Shown one piece after another: positions 30,975-43,291 of a stretch of 64,000 bases of DNA (positions are counted from its first letter, which is position 1; every line of letters begins with the position of its first letter). Where the stretch lies: NCBI GenBank assembly GCA_009760855.2, contig WPIO01000069.1:674501-738500 (forward strand). Direction: 5' to 3'. Source of the stretch: Cristatella mucedo (lineage: Eukaryota > Bryozoa > Phylactolaemata > Cristatellidae). The translations under genes and the position numbers were made by a program. Under the pieces are notes generated by a model that made no database searches, was not told where the DNA came from, and was given only the letters and a program-made list of their open reading frames with translations.

Positions 30975-33120
30975 TATTTCCGTATGTAACTCTACAAGGC
31001 CATACACATTATGTGGGTGACACACGAAGACGAGTTTTTTATACACACTCACAGCCTAAGCGGCTTTCGATATGCATTCGATAGTCAACAGACTTCACCT
31101 CGCACAACAAAGAGAAAGAGGGAAGCATAGCAGAGTCAGGAGAGCAGTTGAGGTAGTGAGTAGCATGGAAGTAGCAGCTCAGGACTGCTGAAAAGGATGA
31201 GCCATAGTCGGCAGCAGGAGAGTAGTTGTCGTTTCGTAAGAATCGTGGCAGAGAGTTTCACAGCCTGGGATCTGCAGAGCTAAAGCTTCTGTCGCGAACA
31301 ATCTTTAAGCAGACGAATAGAACAGGTAATTTATCGTCCATACAGGACCTGGGGGCACGAGCAGGCTGAAACTGGTGCAGCAGTTCAGCTAGTTATGGAG
31401 GAGCTTGGCCGTGGCGGACCCTGTGGGTCAGCTTAAAAACTTTACTCCGTATCCGTTGATCTACCGGCAGCGAGACTAGCTCTTAAAGCAAAGGAGACAC
31501 GCGGTCAAACCTCGGGGACTTGAAAACTAGCCTTGCAGCCATATTCATAGCCAGCTGCAGTGACCTAGTTGCTTTTTTTGGTAGCCCAGCCAAAAGGGAA
31601 CTACAATAATCAAGCCAAGACAGAGCTAAGGAGCTAGTTAATTTGTTTGCAAGCAACTGTGGAAGACAGCTTTTAACCTTAGAGATCGGACGTGATGGCT
31701 AGCTGTAGAAACAATCTTCTGAATGAAGCTTCTAAAATTTAGCCAGCTGTCGAAAACGACACCTAAATTTTGAGCACGTGGTAACGGTCGCACAACAGCA
31801 TATGAGCAGCAGTTTGGTTTTATCGTCATTTAGTTTCAAGAAGTTTTCCGACATCCAGGATCAAATGTCGGCAAGGCAGGCATTCGGTTTCTCAGTTGCT
31901 GCAGCAGATTCCGACGGTTTGAATGACGAAAACATCTGAGTCAGCATAAACATGATATCCTATTCCCCGGGCCTTAATCACTTTTCCCAGAGGTTAAGTA
32001 TAAATGGAGAACAGCAAGGGACCGAGGACAGACCATTGAGGAACTCCACAGGTGACTCGTCTCGTATGTGCGACCTGACCCCCACAAGACACGGATTAGA
32101 CACGATTTTACGATTTAAACCACGCCAGTGCCTTCTGTCAGACCAATCGGTGTTCTCAGTCGTTCAAGTAGGACATCGTGATCTATGGTGTCGAAGGCAG
32201 CTGACAGATCTAGCAGAGCTAAGGCAGTGACATTCCCGCTATCGTTGCCACATAGAATATCATTGATAACACGGAGGAGAGCACTTTCAGTGGAGTGCTG
32301 CCTTTTGAACCCCGATTGAAATTTTCGGATATTTTATTCTTTTCAACATGTGCAGCCAGCTGCTTAGAAACCATTTTTTCAAGAATCTTTGACAAGAATG
32401 GAAGAAGGGAAACTAGGCGATAGTTTGCATGGACCTCTGTATCTAATCCAGGCTTTTTAAGTATCAGTCTAACGATTGCCGATTTGAAGGATTTGGGGAC
32501 GACCCCTTTTTCCAAAGAAGCATTAAAAATCTCGGGTATGGCAGGGCTAAGTTGGTCTGCCAGGGAAGACCACAGAGATGGTGGTATAGAGTCTTCAGGA
32601 GACGAGCCCTTTTTACTTGACCTTATTAAGGTAGCCGCATCGCATGCAGAAACCTCGGAAAACCTTTTCAGGAAAGTCACACGTTGCGATTCCACAATTG
32701 CATTACTCAGAGGGGGCTTTATGGAGTCATGAATTTGCTCAATTTTTTCAGTAAAGAAGGCTGAAAAATTTTCGGCTGAGCCGGTAATATCTGGGGAGTC
32801 AGACCTCTCAGCATTGGCCAGTAAATTGTTTACGGTCTTATAAATTTGTTTTGGCTCCGACTGGCAGGAATTCAGTTTTTGAAGGAAAATAAAAAGAAGC
32901 CCTGGCTTTTTAAGCTTTCAGGTGTAAACTCGAAGGAAGTCTTTGAAATTGACTGAATCTGCATCAGACCCCGATTTCTTAAAACGACGCTGAAGCCTTC
33001 GCCTAACAAGGCACATATTTTGAAGTTTGTTTGTAAATTGAAAGGAATCTCCACGACTGTGTACAGGAGAGAATGAACGGGAGCATTCATGTCACGAAAA
33101 CTCCAAAGTGTCGTGTTTAC
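30975..33120 (-). mobile_element. LINE B, longest copy
   Basis: On the minus strand this runs from the spacer before the RT (a SCQSEPKQIYKTVNNLLA-like segment near 32830-32880) through the NYR-VSLLPFLSKILEKMV block at 32380-32450, the FDTIDH region near 32190, the LNDDKT block near 31840 and the C-terminus to the 3' end near 30975. The reading frame is broken by several stops and shifts; the longest piece is 158 codons (32219-32695). No endonuclease was seen, so it is still 5'-truncated. Like other LINE B copies, its ORF extends to near the 3' terminus. Confidence 0.75.
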
Positions 33121-33410
33121 TACAACACTGAGGATATCGAGGTTGCCGGTCGAGTCTGGGTGCAGATCAAGAAAACCTGAATCTCAAACAGATTTCAAAA
33201 ATGTCTATATCAATGCTTTTTAAGTTACGTCGCTGGACCCAACTCCCTGGCTTACTTTGTCGCCTCACCGCGACTCTCCTCACTGTAAATCAATTAACGT
33301 TTTAAATCCAAGGCTTTCGCCTGGTCGCCCCGTTGCCCAAAGCCGTGCAGGCTGAATGCTGAATGCTGAATGCTAAAGCGATCTTTTAAGAACTCCTAAT
33401 AATCATAATA
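33121..33410. other. Short unique stretch
   Basis: It contains (GCTGAAT)3 at about 33350-33374 and nothing else recognised. Confidence 0.5.
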
Positions 33411-34163
33411 TAATAATAATAATGCACTTGATAAAGCGCCCTCGGAGAACTTAATCTCTTTCTAGGCGCTTTACATTTGCTGCAAAGGGAAATGCAATTG
33501 AATGGTAAGTAAAATCATGCTTGAAAAACAAACAAAATGAATAACATGGTTAGGGGTGACATGCACAGGGTAAGCATGCAACTGTGGTTGGTGGCAGCAT
33601 GCACAGTGTCAGCACGCATAAGCACGTAAGGACGAATCTCAGGGACCCACTAAATGCTGTCCTAAATAGGTGTTTTTAAGTTCCTTTTAAATGTGGCCAG
33701 GTCAGGGGATTTTCTGAGGCAGGTCGGGGGGGGGGAGTTTCAGGCTTTGGGAGCATACGAACTAAATGCACGGTCTCCAAAGGATTTGAGGTTTGTACGA
33801 GGTATTTGTAGACTTTTGGATTCCGAAAAGCGGGTAGTACGCTGCTTGGCCTGATGGGGTAGTATGTCGGAGAGATAGGCTGGAGCCATAGAATGAAGGG
33901 ACCTAAAAGTGAGCGACAAAACCTTGAAGTCAATCCGTTGCTTGACTGGTAGCCAGTGCAGGTCGGCGAGAAGTGGAGTAATGTGGCAACTGCGACGCTC
34001 ACGACAGACAAACCTAGCTGCAGAGTTTTGCACCAGCTGCAATCGCCTGATCGCACATGGTGGTAGGCCAGTAAGCAGTGAGTTGCAGAAGTCGAGACGA
34101 GATGTTTAGAATGCATGGACCAACTTAGACGTGGTATCCTTATCTAAACAAGCCCGAATTGAC
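33411..34163 (-). mobile_element. LINE A 3' end
   Basis: (AAT)n, terminal hairpin, UTR with two tandem units, and RT C-terminus on the minus strand ([20 protein letters not shown] in frame over 100 codons, 33740-34042). A G9 homopolymer at 33727-33735 breaks the frame. Truncated at about 34163. Confidence 0.85.
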
Positions 34164-34489
34164 GTTATCGCTAGGCTTCGTGATCGTGCCCGCCCCGCGG
34201 CCTGCGTGGCGTAGGCTGAATCCCAGGTAGGCCGTCAGTACAGGCCGACTCGCTGTCTCGTTCCACTAGCACCCTGGCTGACTCCTTCTCGACTAACTCT
34301 CTTGCTAAAGGTCCGGTCCGTTCACGCCCCAGCTCCTGCTGACGCGTGCTCTTTCCGGTGCGTACGCTTTGCTTTCCTCAATATTTTGAGTGGAGGTCAC
34401 TTCAGCTAGCCATTGTAAAATTGCAATTCGCTTGCCATTACGACTATCGTAAACCTTTCCAACTGTCTATTCATCTCGTGGTCTTACGA
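34164..34489. other. No supported gene
   Basis: Unique sequence between LINE A and LINE B; nothing recognised. Confidence 0.45.
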
Positions 34490-35742
34490 TCGGTCTGGCA
34501 GATGAAGCACTGGCGTGGTTTAAATCATACATGTCTGATCGTGTTCAATCCGTGTCGTGTGGGGGTCAGGTCTCAGGCATGAGAAGGGTCACCTGTGGAG
34601 TCCCTCAAGGGTCTGTACTCCCGTGCTGTTCTTCATTTATACACAACCTCTGGGAAAAGTGATTAAGGCCGATGGAGTAGGATATCACTTCTATGCTGAC
34701 GATACTCAGTTGTATTTGTCATTTAAACCGTCGGAATCTGCTGCAGCAACTGAGAAACTGAATGATTGCCTTGCCGATATTCGATCCTGGATGTCGGAAA
34801 ACTTCCTGAAATTAAATGACGATAAAACCGAACTGCTTCTCATAGGTCACCCTAAGCGTGTGGCTGGATTACAAGGCATTGCTGTTCTAATAGGTGATGC
34901 TATTGTGCGACCTTCACCACGTGCTCGTAATGTAGGTGTCGTGTTCGACAGCTGCCTTAATTTCAAAAGCTTCATTCAGAAGACTGCTTCTACTGCTAGC
35001 CATCACATCCGATCCCTATCCAAGATTAGAAGCTGTCTCCCACAGATGCTTGTAAAAAATTTAACTAGCTCTTAAGTTCTGTCTCGGCTTGATTATTGTA
35101 ATTCCCTTTTGGCTGGGCTGCCAAAGAAAGCTATTATGCCACTACAACTGACTATGAATATGGCTGCAAGGCTGGTCTTCAAGTCCTAGCGGTTTGAGCA
35201 CGTGTCTCCTTTGCTGGAAGAGCTAGGATGGTTGCCGGTTGAGCAAAGGATACAGAGCAAAGTTCTTACGCTGACCCACAAGGCCCGCCACGGCTCGGCT
35301 CCTTCGTACCTAGCTGAACTGTTGTATCAGCTTCAGCCTGTTCGCGCCCTCAGGTCCTGTATGGACAATAAATTAGCTGTCCCTTTCATCCGCTTAAAGA
35401 CAGTTGGCGACAGAAGCTTTAGCTCTGCAGGTCCTAGACTGTGGAACTCGCTTCCACAATTCTTACGCAACGACAACTACTCTCCAACTGCCGACTATGG
35501 CACATCTTTTTCAACGGTCCTGAACTGCTACTTCCATGCTACTCACTACCTCAACTGCTCTCCTGACTCTGCTATGCTTCCCACTTTCTCTTTGTTGCGT
35601 GAGACGAAGTCTGTTGACTACCGAATGCGTACCGAAAGCCGCTTAGGCTGTGAGTGCGCTATACAAAACTCTCCTGCGTAACACCCACATGGTCTTTATG
35701 ACTTTGTGGAGTTACTGACGGAGATACATTACATTACATTAC
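34490..35742 (+). mobile_element. LINE B with intact YADD, 3' half
   Basis: It starts within the RT palm ([19 protein letters not shown]-like text) and continues through [20 protein letters not shown] with both catalytic Asp residues present, and [14 protein letters not shown], to a stop at 35075. After a second stop near 35188 the C-terminus is open again (35202-35681, LLEELGWLPVEQRIQSKVLT to RTESRLGCECAIQNSPA). It ends with the terminal hairpin and (CATTA)n at 35727-35742. It is inserted into, or abuts, a LINE A UTR. Confidence 0.85.
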
Positions 35743-35915
35743 CCCTAACCGTGTTTGTATATTGACACTGCATGTTAATTCTAATCATATGTTTGTTCGG
35801 AGTCACTGCAAATCGCCGCTAACCGTACGATCACGCTTCTTTTACAGCATATCTAAAGCAGCACCCAGAAAGAGATTAGTTCTGTAAGGGCGCTCTGCAA
35901 ATATATTACTTATAA
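35743..35915 (+). mobile_element. LINE A 3' UTR, old subfamily
   Basis: It begins in the UTR at CCCCTAACCGTG, directly at the LINE B tail, and has three diverged 36-nt units, then a worn terminal hairpin. Confidence 0.6.
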
Positions 35916-36121
35916 TATTAGTGTTCACTAAAAACTAATCTTTGGCGGCAGGGCCCTCACAATTCTTCACTAGTACTTGATGGCTTAGCACCTAAAATTA
36001 CTAGCAGTGAGAATTTTGACTCTTCATGCATCTTTCAAAACACCAGGACGCAATCCTTAGGTCTAAATACGAAAACCGAACGCCTCAACCATCTTGCAAC
36101 AGCAATTTTAATATAAAAGGT

Positions 36122-36194
36122 AGCCTCCAGCGAGGATTGAACTCGCGACCTCTGGTTTACTAGACCAGCGCTCTAGCCACTGAGCTATGGAGGC
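36122..36194 (-). tRNA. tRNA-Thr (anticodon AGT)
   Basis: The minus strand starts GCCTCCATAGCTCAGTGGCT and folds into a full cloverleaf. The acceptor GCCTCCA/TGGAGGC is perfectly paired; the D arm has GGC. The anticodon arm CTGGT-CTAGTAA-ACCAG has anticodon AGT, and the T arm GCGAG-TTCAATC-CTCGC is perfect. No intron; no encoded CCA. A T4 run follows on the minus strand as a Pol III terminator. It decodes ACU (and other ACN after A34 to inosine). Confidence 0.93.
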
Positions 36195-36989
36195 GCAATT
36201 GTGAAGTGCTAGTCAATTGCATATTTTATAACAAATATAATCGCACAGCTCAGCTCGTAGTTAAGGTATGGATGAGGGAGAATGAACAGATAAGGAAGTT
36301 AGTAGCTTTACAAAGATCCTACCAAAAAGCGAATTCCAGCACTATAAACAACAGCTAATTCCCTCAGGTTTCGGTAAGTGCCAAATCCTGCGTCCAAGCA
36401 GATCGGAACCAGCCTTCTATGCGTTCCCTCGGTTTATTATCTCTTCGCAACGACAGACTGCGCGGCAGGCTCTGACGTATTCTAACACGCAACGTGTGGC
36501 AGCGACGCCACAATATACTGTTCCAAGCGTCCGCGTCCGAGAAGGTTTTCATCTGAAAATTTTCCTATGGATATGCTTGCGAATGAAAGAACAGCATGTA
36601 AATGATCAGTCCACCACCGGATCGACTACCTATGCAGGGTCAGTGTACGTGTGCCAAGGAGTTTTCCTCCCATAAGCTGTTGCTAGGTCGCCTTGGCCAA
36701 TTAGTCCGGATGTTCGCTAAGAAAAGCCAATCTGAAGCCGCTTTGACTTTAAGCATGAAATATTTGCAAGTCCTGTCAGCCAGGTTATGACAGTTATTGA
36801 AAATTAATACCGGCTTCTGAGTTTGATTGATTAGGAACCGGCAGGTGCGACGCCAGAGTGTAGCACGAGTGGCAGCTGCCACCCCTAACCGTGTAGGCAG
36901 TAGCCGAGTCTGACACGCGGTCGGGCGGTCAGCGGTTGCGCTTGTGCGGCGGCTGGCCCATTGGGCCTTGGCCAGACTGCCCCCACACC
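36195..36989. other. No supported gene
   Basis: Short frames on both strands only. Confidence 0.45.
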
Positions 36990-37150
36990 CGCTGGCGCTG
37001 GGGGACGCTCCCAGACCCCCTTTACGTATGGCTCCGCTCCCATACACCTTTTTACGTATGGCTCCGCCCCGCCCCCAGACCCCCGTGCCCCGGCCCCTTT
37101 TACCTGGTGGTTCCGCTCCCAGACCCCTATGCCCAGACCCCCTGGCGCTC
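36990..37150. repeat. C-rich degenerate minisatellite
   Basis: The words CGCTCCCAGACCCC and TTTACGTATGGCTCCGC recur with variation (37006-37145). All three plus frames are open because of the composition; I call none of them a gene. Confidence 0.65.
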
Positions 37151-37390
37151 CAATCCCGCTTCGCCTCTGGGAACCGGGTAGGAAATGTACCGTAACCTTG
37201 AGCTAGAATCTCAAAAAAATGCGGCGCGACTTAAAATATGGCGTTCTTAAGCCGAGTTATATGGAGAGAAAAAGCCCGCACTAGGACTAGTAATTACTAT
37301 TTTGGTAATTATAGGCCCATTTCAATGATTAGTGCGGTTTGCTATTTCTATCGTAAGTATAGAAGCTTTTGTTGGCGAGGCTTCTTCGAA

Positions 37391-37775
37391 AATAATAATA
37401 ATGATAATAATACAATAGATGTAGCACGCTCGGAAAGCTCAATCTCTTTCTAGGCAATTTACACTTGATGCAAAGGAAGCACGATCGAAAAGTTAGTGGT
37501 AGCATGTTCAATAAACAACAAGAATACGTGATTAGGGGTGGCAGGCACAGGGTCAACATGAAAGTTTGGTTAGTGGCGGCATGTACAGTGTCAGCACGCA
37601 TAAACACATAAATGTCGAATCAAGGGGACCCACTAAATGCTCTCATTAATTGGTGCGTTTGTATTTTCTTTTTAAATGTGGTCAAGTCAGGAGATGTCGT
37701 GGAGCAAGTCGAGAGTGAGCTCCAGGCTTTCGTAGCACACGAACTAATGGAACGGTCTCCAAATCATTGTTAGGT
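37391..37775 (-). mobile_element. LINE A 3' end
   Basis: (AAT)n with interruptions, a hairpin, UTR and the very end of the ORF (AWNSL region). Truncated at about 37775. Confidence 0.75.
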
Positions 37776-37962
37776 CTCGTTTACTGTGTCGTGCTCCGTT
37801 GTACGCAAAAATTTTGAAATTTGTGTGGGATGCAGGTCTTCTTGGTCAGCATCCAGATTCGACCGAAATCCTCGTACCCTTACTGAAGCAGTGAACATGA
37901 AACTTAGGATTGCACTTAATAAGCATTCTCCCAAATATATTATGTCCGTGTGCAGAGTAATA

Positions 37963-38785
37963 ATAATAATATAACAATAATACATTTGATATAACACCCT
38001 CAGAGAACTCAATCTCTTTCTAGGCCCTTTACATTTGCTGCAAAGGAAGCGAGATCAAATAGTTAGTAGTAGCATGCTCAATAAACAACAAGATCAACAT
38101 GGTTAGGGGTGACATGCACAGGGTCAGCATGCAAGTATGGTTAGTGGCAGCATGCATAAACACCTAAAGGACGAATAACAGGGACCCACTAAATGCTGTG
38201 ATAAATAGATGCGTTTTTAGTTTCTCTTTAAAAGTATTTAAAGGCACGGCCTCCAAAGAATTTGAGGGTTTGTACTAGGTATAGGTAAATGATTAGATTC
38301 CGAAAAGCGAATGGTACGATGCTTAGCCTGCGGGGATAAAATATAAATCGTATAGGTAGGCTTGAGCCAAAGAATGAAGGGACCTAAAATTGAGTGTTTT
38401 CATTTGTTCATTGAAGTCGATGCGTCGCTTGACTGGGACCTAGTGCATGTCTGTGAGAAGTGGACTGTTGTGGCAACTGCAATGCTTACTACAGACAAGC
38501 ACAGCTGCAGACTTTTGCTTCAGCTTTGAGCACCTGATAACACCGGCAGGTAGACCAGCAAGCAGTGAATTACAGGAGTCAAGACCGGATATCAAAAATG
38601 CATGGATCAATTTTACTGTGGTATCCCTGTCTAAGCAAACCTGAATTTTAGCAATGTTATGTAGCTGAAAGTGGGCAAACTTTACTGTGGAGCTGATGTG
38701 GTCGTCTAATGAAAGGTCACTTTGGAACATGATCATAGATTTCGTGCAGATTCCGCGGGAATTATGCTGGCACAGCCGATTTTCA
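37963..38785 (-). mobile_element. LINE A, diverged
   Basis: It runs on the minus strand from the tail through the UTR and C-terminus back to the SARNLG-like block near 38760. Frame fragments include SRYAASLGAS-unlike noise and a readable FQSDLSLDDHISSTVKFAHF in the 38440-38931 frame. Confidence 0.75.
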
Positions 38786-38811
38786 GTTGGTGCATAGCTT
38801 TGCAGCCAAGC

Positions 38812-39010
38812 TTTTCTGTCGTGAGCGTGGCAGTTGCCCAATCGCACTGCTTGAAGCGGACCTGCACTGGCTCCCAAAGATGCAGCATATCTACTTTCAA
38901 GGTGCTGTCTCTCACTTTTAGGTTCTTTCATTTTCCTACTATAGTCTACCTGTTGAGACTGCTCCCAGACCTATCTAGGCATCGTACCACCAGCATTCTG
39001 ACTCAAATCG
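38812..39010 (+). mobile_element. LINE A fragment, inverted relative to its neighbour
   Basis: Plus-strand C-terminal RT region (ADLHWLP-like near 38850-38880, [14 protein letters not shown]). It repeats the same domain that the minus copy beside it already has, so it is a separate fragment. Confidence 0.65.
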
Positions 39011-39694
39011 CTTAGTCTTGAACCTAGAGATGAAAGTCAAGCAACCACATAGATGACTCAACTTCTGCTTGGTTCTTCCTTCTTCTGTCAGAATAACACA
39101 AAAAGAATTCGAGACTAGTCTAACCTAACATTCCGTCTGCATTGAGACCAGTTCCACGTGGTGAGGGGCTTCCTTTTCCAGAATCTCCAGACAAATATTC
39201 TATTGATTCATCTGATGAGGGCAAGGGTAAACCAACCTGTTCTTCTTCAGGCACGTCAGCATGCAGTGATCCTGATCTCCACTGAGGTGCATCATAAAAC
39301 CCACACGGAACAACACAGGAAGAACTCTATGACCAGGTTCGTGATTTTGACTTATCCTAGAGCAAGGTAGAATTACTAGGATCAAGATTCCAGCAGTAGA
39401 ATCTTCTCGAAAGAAGATGTCACGATTAATTTATATCGAAAGCGCCACCAGCACGTAGCCTTTCTTCAGAAAGGAAAGAAATCTGGTATTTTGTTTATGA
39501 AGGGCCTCGTAAACGCCTTATAAATCATTTGTGACCCACAAGAAGGGAGGCGATCTGTAGACTCTTCGCAACTGTCTTAAGGCTGTGCTTTACACAATTA
39601 AAACCGTTTCCCACCTATTCTATTAGCGCATGCTGTACACATGAAAGAGACATGCGACAGATCTAAACAGCTACTGAATTCCATTAGGTATAAC
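39011..39694. other. No supported gene
   Basis: Unique sequence with short frames on both strands. Confidence 0.45.
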
Positions 39695-40457
39695 AAGTAC
39701 ACCTGGGCTTGCTTAGATAAGGATACCACGTCCAAGTTGGTCCATGCATTCGTGACATCCCGTCTCGACTTCTGCAACTCACTGCTTACTGGCCTACCAG
39801 CATGTGCGATCAGAAGACTGCAGCTGGTGCAAAACTCTGCAGCTAGACTTGTCTGCCGTGAGCATCGCAGTTGCCACATTACTCCACTTCTCGTCGACCT
39901 GCACTGGCTACCAGTCAAGCAACGGATTGACTTCAAGGTTTTGTCGCTCAGTTTTAGGTCCCTTCATTCTATGGCTCCAGCCTATCTCTCAGATATATTA
40001 CCCCATGAGGCAAAGCATCGTACCACCCGCTTTTCGGAATCAAACAGTCTAGAAATACCTCATACAAACCTCAAATCCTTTGGAGACCGTGCATTTAGTT
40101 CGTATGCTCCCAAAGCCTGGAACTCCCTCCCCACCTGTGTCAGAACATCCCCTGACCTGACCACAGTTAAAAGGAACTTAAAAACACACCTATTTAGGAC
40201 AGCATTTAGTGGGTCCCTGTGATTCGTCCTTCACGTGCTTATGCGTGCTGACACTGTGCATGCTGCCACTAACCACATTTGCATGCTGACCCTGTGCATG
40301 TCACCCCTAACCATGTTATTCATTTTGCTTGTTTTTCAAGCAAGATTTTACTTACCATTCAATTGCATTTCACTTTGCAGCAAATGTAAAGCGCCTAGAA
40401 AGAGATTGAGTTCTCTGAGTGCGCTTTATCAGGTGCATTATTATTATTATTATTATC
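39695..40457 (+). mobile_element. LINE A 3' end, ORF end intact
   Basis: It encodes about 175 residues of the RT C-terminus in one frame ([20 protein letters not shown] to FRTAFSGSL, stop at 40222), then the UTR with two tandem units, the terminal hairpin and (ATT)n at 40437-40456. This is one of the youngest-looking copies. Confidence 0.88.
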
Positions 40458-40764
40458 TGGCACCTCTGCGATGATTAGTTACCCTTTTAATGGGACTGCA
40501 GCAGGGATATACAAAATAGATGTGGTACTTATATAAGTGGGATAGTCGAGCAAGGGAATTGCATATACTTGTGGAAGGAATGGACTCTCAGACGAAATGT
40601 AGCAGTTGGAGAGAAGAATATCCAGCACCCAGCTCTGGTCGAGGCTCGCCTAATCTTCCTACCACCACTTCACATCACACTGGGTTTGATGAAGAACTTC
40701 GCTTCGAAAGCCATGGACCAGGCTTAGTGAGCTTTCCGATACCTGCATGAAAAATTCCCTCCAC
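40458..40764. other. No supported gene
   Basis: An open 76-codon frame at 40520-40750 has no support. Confidence 0.4.
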
Positions 40765-40940
40765 TCTGGGTCAAAATTTTGAAGTTTTTGGACGTTCGTC
40801 CAAACAAAGACAAACCAGTTACAAATGCAATCTAAAGTTTTGGTTATTGACAGATGACTTGAATATGGGAAATGAAATTAAATTTGTCAGACCTATTTAT
40901 GCCGAAAATTGTACATTGAACTAAAATAATATGACTTTTT
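40765..40940 (+). repeat. Dispersed repeat D, copy 1
   Basis: About 170 bases match, with many changes, the complement of 43292-43460. Shared words include ACCAGTTACAAATGCAA/ACTAGTTATAAATGCAA, TTGACAGATGACTTGAA/TGTCAGATGACTGGAA and CAGACCTATTTATGCCG/AAGACCTATTTAAACCG. Family unknown. Confidence 0.6.
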
Positions 40941-41872
40941 CCCCTAAATATGACGTCCCTGGAGCGGCGTTTTTCAGCGAACTTGGTCAATAAAAGGCGC
41001 TCGGCCCTAAACGGGCGTCAGACCATCACTTAAAACTGAAAAAAGTTTAATTTTCAAAATAGTGACACGCCCCTTCGAGGTCAATGGTCCTACTGGTAGT
41101 TATAACAATCAAAATGCTTAAACCCGATCGGAACGATGGTAGCAACGTCTCTGGAGCTCAGCGCTATAACTACTTATTTTCGTGCCAGAAATATGCTTAT
41201 ATGCCTACCCGGCCAACGACGTTCGACAAATGCCGTCACCTCTGCACGCCTTCGAGCCTGCGCTACGATCGCTTGAGAGCTCCAGCGGTGTAGGCTCTGC
41301 TTTGCGTTCGATAGCGGTCGCATTCGGCGGCGGCGACATAAACAAATCGGGACGCGAGTGAGAGTGAATGAGACGTCCGTTCAGGCTGACAGAGTGGTCG
41401 ATACGACGAAGTCAGCTAAATGACCAACGCTGCTTGCTATTGGCTGGCCAGGTTTGGGCAGCTAGCCGAATCAGGCCGCTGCCCTGGAGCGCTAGGCACG
41501 AAGTTGTTTTGACGGCGCTCATCAGATTCTGAGCGGCGTCAGCCAGCCCAGCAACGATGGATCAACCAACACGGCACCCCTGAAGGGGCTCGGGGTTCGA
41601 CTATATAGTTATATAGCCGCTTTGTCGTAGGTGCTGATCTTACGCGAAAAATATGTTTGCTAGCAGCCCGGGGGCGGTTCGTGTCCCGAGTGAAGTTAGC
41701 AACGGCGCTAAAGCTAATGGGGACGGAAACCCACTTCAGGCACTGCAGCAGTAGACAGCCGTGTCTCATGACGCCATAGAGGCGGAAGCGTGGCCGCACC
41801 TCAGCTGTTGAGCTAACAATTAGCTATGATCGATCAATCGACTACTCACAAAATTCAAAACAGATGTAATAG
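40941..41872. other. No supported gene
   Basis: Unique, moderately GC-rich sequence upstream of the tRNA. The frame 41539-41799 minus is unsupported. Confidence 0.45.
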
Positions 41873-41945
41873 GCCTCCATAGCTCAGTGGCTAGAGCGCT
41901 GGTCTAGTAAACCAGAGGTCGCGAGTTCAATTCTCGCTGGAGGCT
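41873..41945 (+). tRNA. tRNA-Thr (anticodon AGT)
   Basis: The cloverleaf is identical to the 36122-36194 gene except in the T loop/stem region (TTCAATT-CTCGC). The acceptor and T stems are fully paired, the anticodon is AGT, the discriminator base is T, and it is followed by AAGTTTTATTTTT as a Pol III terminator. Internal boxes A (TAGCTCAGTGGC) and B (GAGTTCAATTCTC) are intact. Confidence 0.94.
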
Positions 41946-42135
41946 AAGTTTTATTTTTGCTATATTGTTACACTATATACTTCTTTATCTAGTACCCAAA
42001 GAGAATGTAATCGCCATTCAGCTAATTCACATATGCTGTGGATAGAGCCAATGAAGCGAACGAAAATAAATTATATTATGAATGTGGTGTTGAATTATAT
42101 GTATTTATTATGGATTATGTGCTAATTATATGGTA

Positions 42136-42711
42136 GCAGCTAAGTTCGCACATTAGCGTTCAAAGATTGAGAGTTGTCATGAGCGACGCGCAGAAGGAGA
42201 CTCACTAAGATGGTGATGTAATGCAATGTAATGTATCTCCGTCTGTAACTCCATACAGCCATACAGACCAATGTGGGTGTTACGCAGGAGAGTTTTGTGT
42301 AGCACACTCACAGCTTAAGCGGCTTTCGGTACGCATTCGGTAGCCAACTGACTTCGTCTCATGCAACAAAGAGAAAGTGGGAAGCATAGCAGAGTCAGGA
42401 GAGCAGTTGAGGTAGTGAGTAGCATAGAAGTAGCAGCTCAGGACGGCTGAAAAGGATTATCCATAGTCGGCAGCAGGAGAGTAGTTGTCGTTGCGTAAGA
42501 AGAGATGGAGTCTAGTGATATAAATGTTCGGAGAATTATAGAAAGAGGTGGAGTCTCAGCTAAGTAAAACATGCTATCCGGCACTCACTTTATCATCTTA
42601 AGAGTAAAGAGATGTGAAGAGTCGGTGGGGCTTTAGCCTTTTCAACGGGCTTGAAATGGATCGCATTTTCAGTAGACCAAACGTGTTCGATTCATTTGCT
42701 CTATCTAGAGG
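42136..42711. repeat. Duplicated segment, copy 1
   Basis: These 576 bases match 56728-57304 with only scattered differences. They include unique flanks on both sides of a truncated LINE B whose break point is the same in both copies, so the segment was duplicated after that insertion. It starts at GCAGCTAAGTTCGCA and ends at CTCTATCTAGAGG. Confidence 0.88.
42217..42502 (-). mobile_element. LINE B 3' end inside duplication copy 1
   Basis: A (GTAATGCAATGTAATG) tail, terminal hairpin and RT C-terminus, truncated at GTCGTTGCGTAAGAA. Confidence 0.85.
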
Positions 42712-42725
42712 GTATTCTCCTTACC

Positions 42726-43192
42726 CGGCGAGCCGTTATGGCTCACTGGGTAAGGTGGTTCCGTATCACTACCTCGGCCCCGAGGTTGTGGGTTCGAGTT
42801 CTGTGGTGGGCGATTCTCCTTTGCCACAGCAAGCGGTAGTGACAGCCGTAAAGGCTCTTCTGTCGCTATACTTTCGTGTGTGCCTGTTGCTTCTCGGCCA
42901 CTGGTGTGTGGTGCCCCGCTCTTGGCGGGTGGTTGGGTGGTTGGCTCGGTGCGACCTTTGATGTGGGCACGTGGCCCACCACGGTGGCTCAACACGGATG
43001 CACTCCCTTATCTGTGGTGAGTCAGCCCCTAGCTCATATATGTACCCGCTGGGGGAATAATGATCAGAGTCTTGTTCACCGCTCACGTGCGCCTGCTCGT
43101 GTCTTCGTGTCTCCGCGAGACTCCACCAGCGCTGCTGCAGCCGGAGACACTGTCACATAACAATACAAAAGAGGCTGTTAAATCGGCTAGTA
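42726..43192 (+). mobile_element. SINE B, long form
   Basis: The tRNA-like head GAGCCGTTATGGCTCACTGG with box B-like GTGGGTTCGAGTTC, the body CCACAGCAAGCGG, AAGGCTCTTCTGTCGCTATA and, after about 280 extra bases, the family end AAAAGAGGCTGTTAAATCGG. Other copies lack the middle part, so this is either the full-length form or a copy with an insertion. It begins within about 15 bases of the end of the duplicated segment. Confidence 0.65.
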
Positions 43193-43291
43193 TTATTATA
43201 TTATATAGACAGGCTGACAGGCAGAAACAGCCCCTTTACCACGGGCCAAAAGACGGCGGTAAATGATAAACACGCCGCCTGTTATTTTTAT

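Noticed and set aside
37963-39010. 5' inversion of one LINE A copy by twin priming
   Set aside because: The inverted piece at 38812-39010 repeats a domain that the minus copy already contains, so it is not its missing 5' part.
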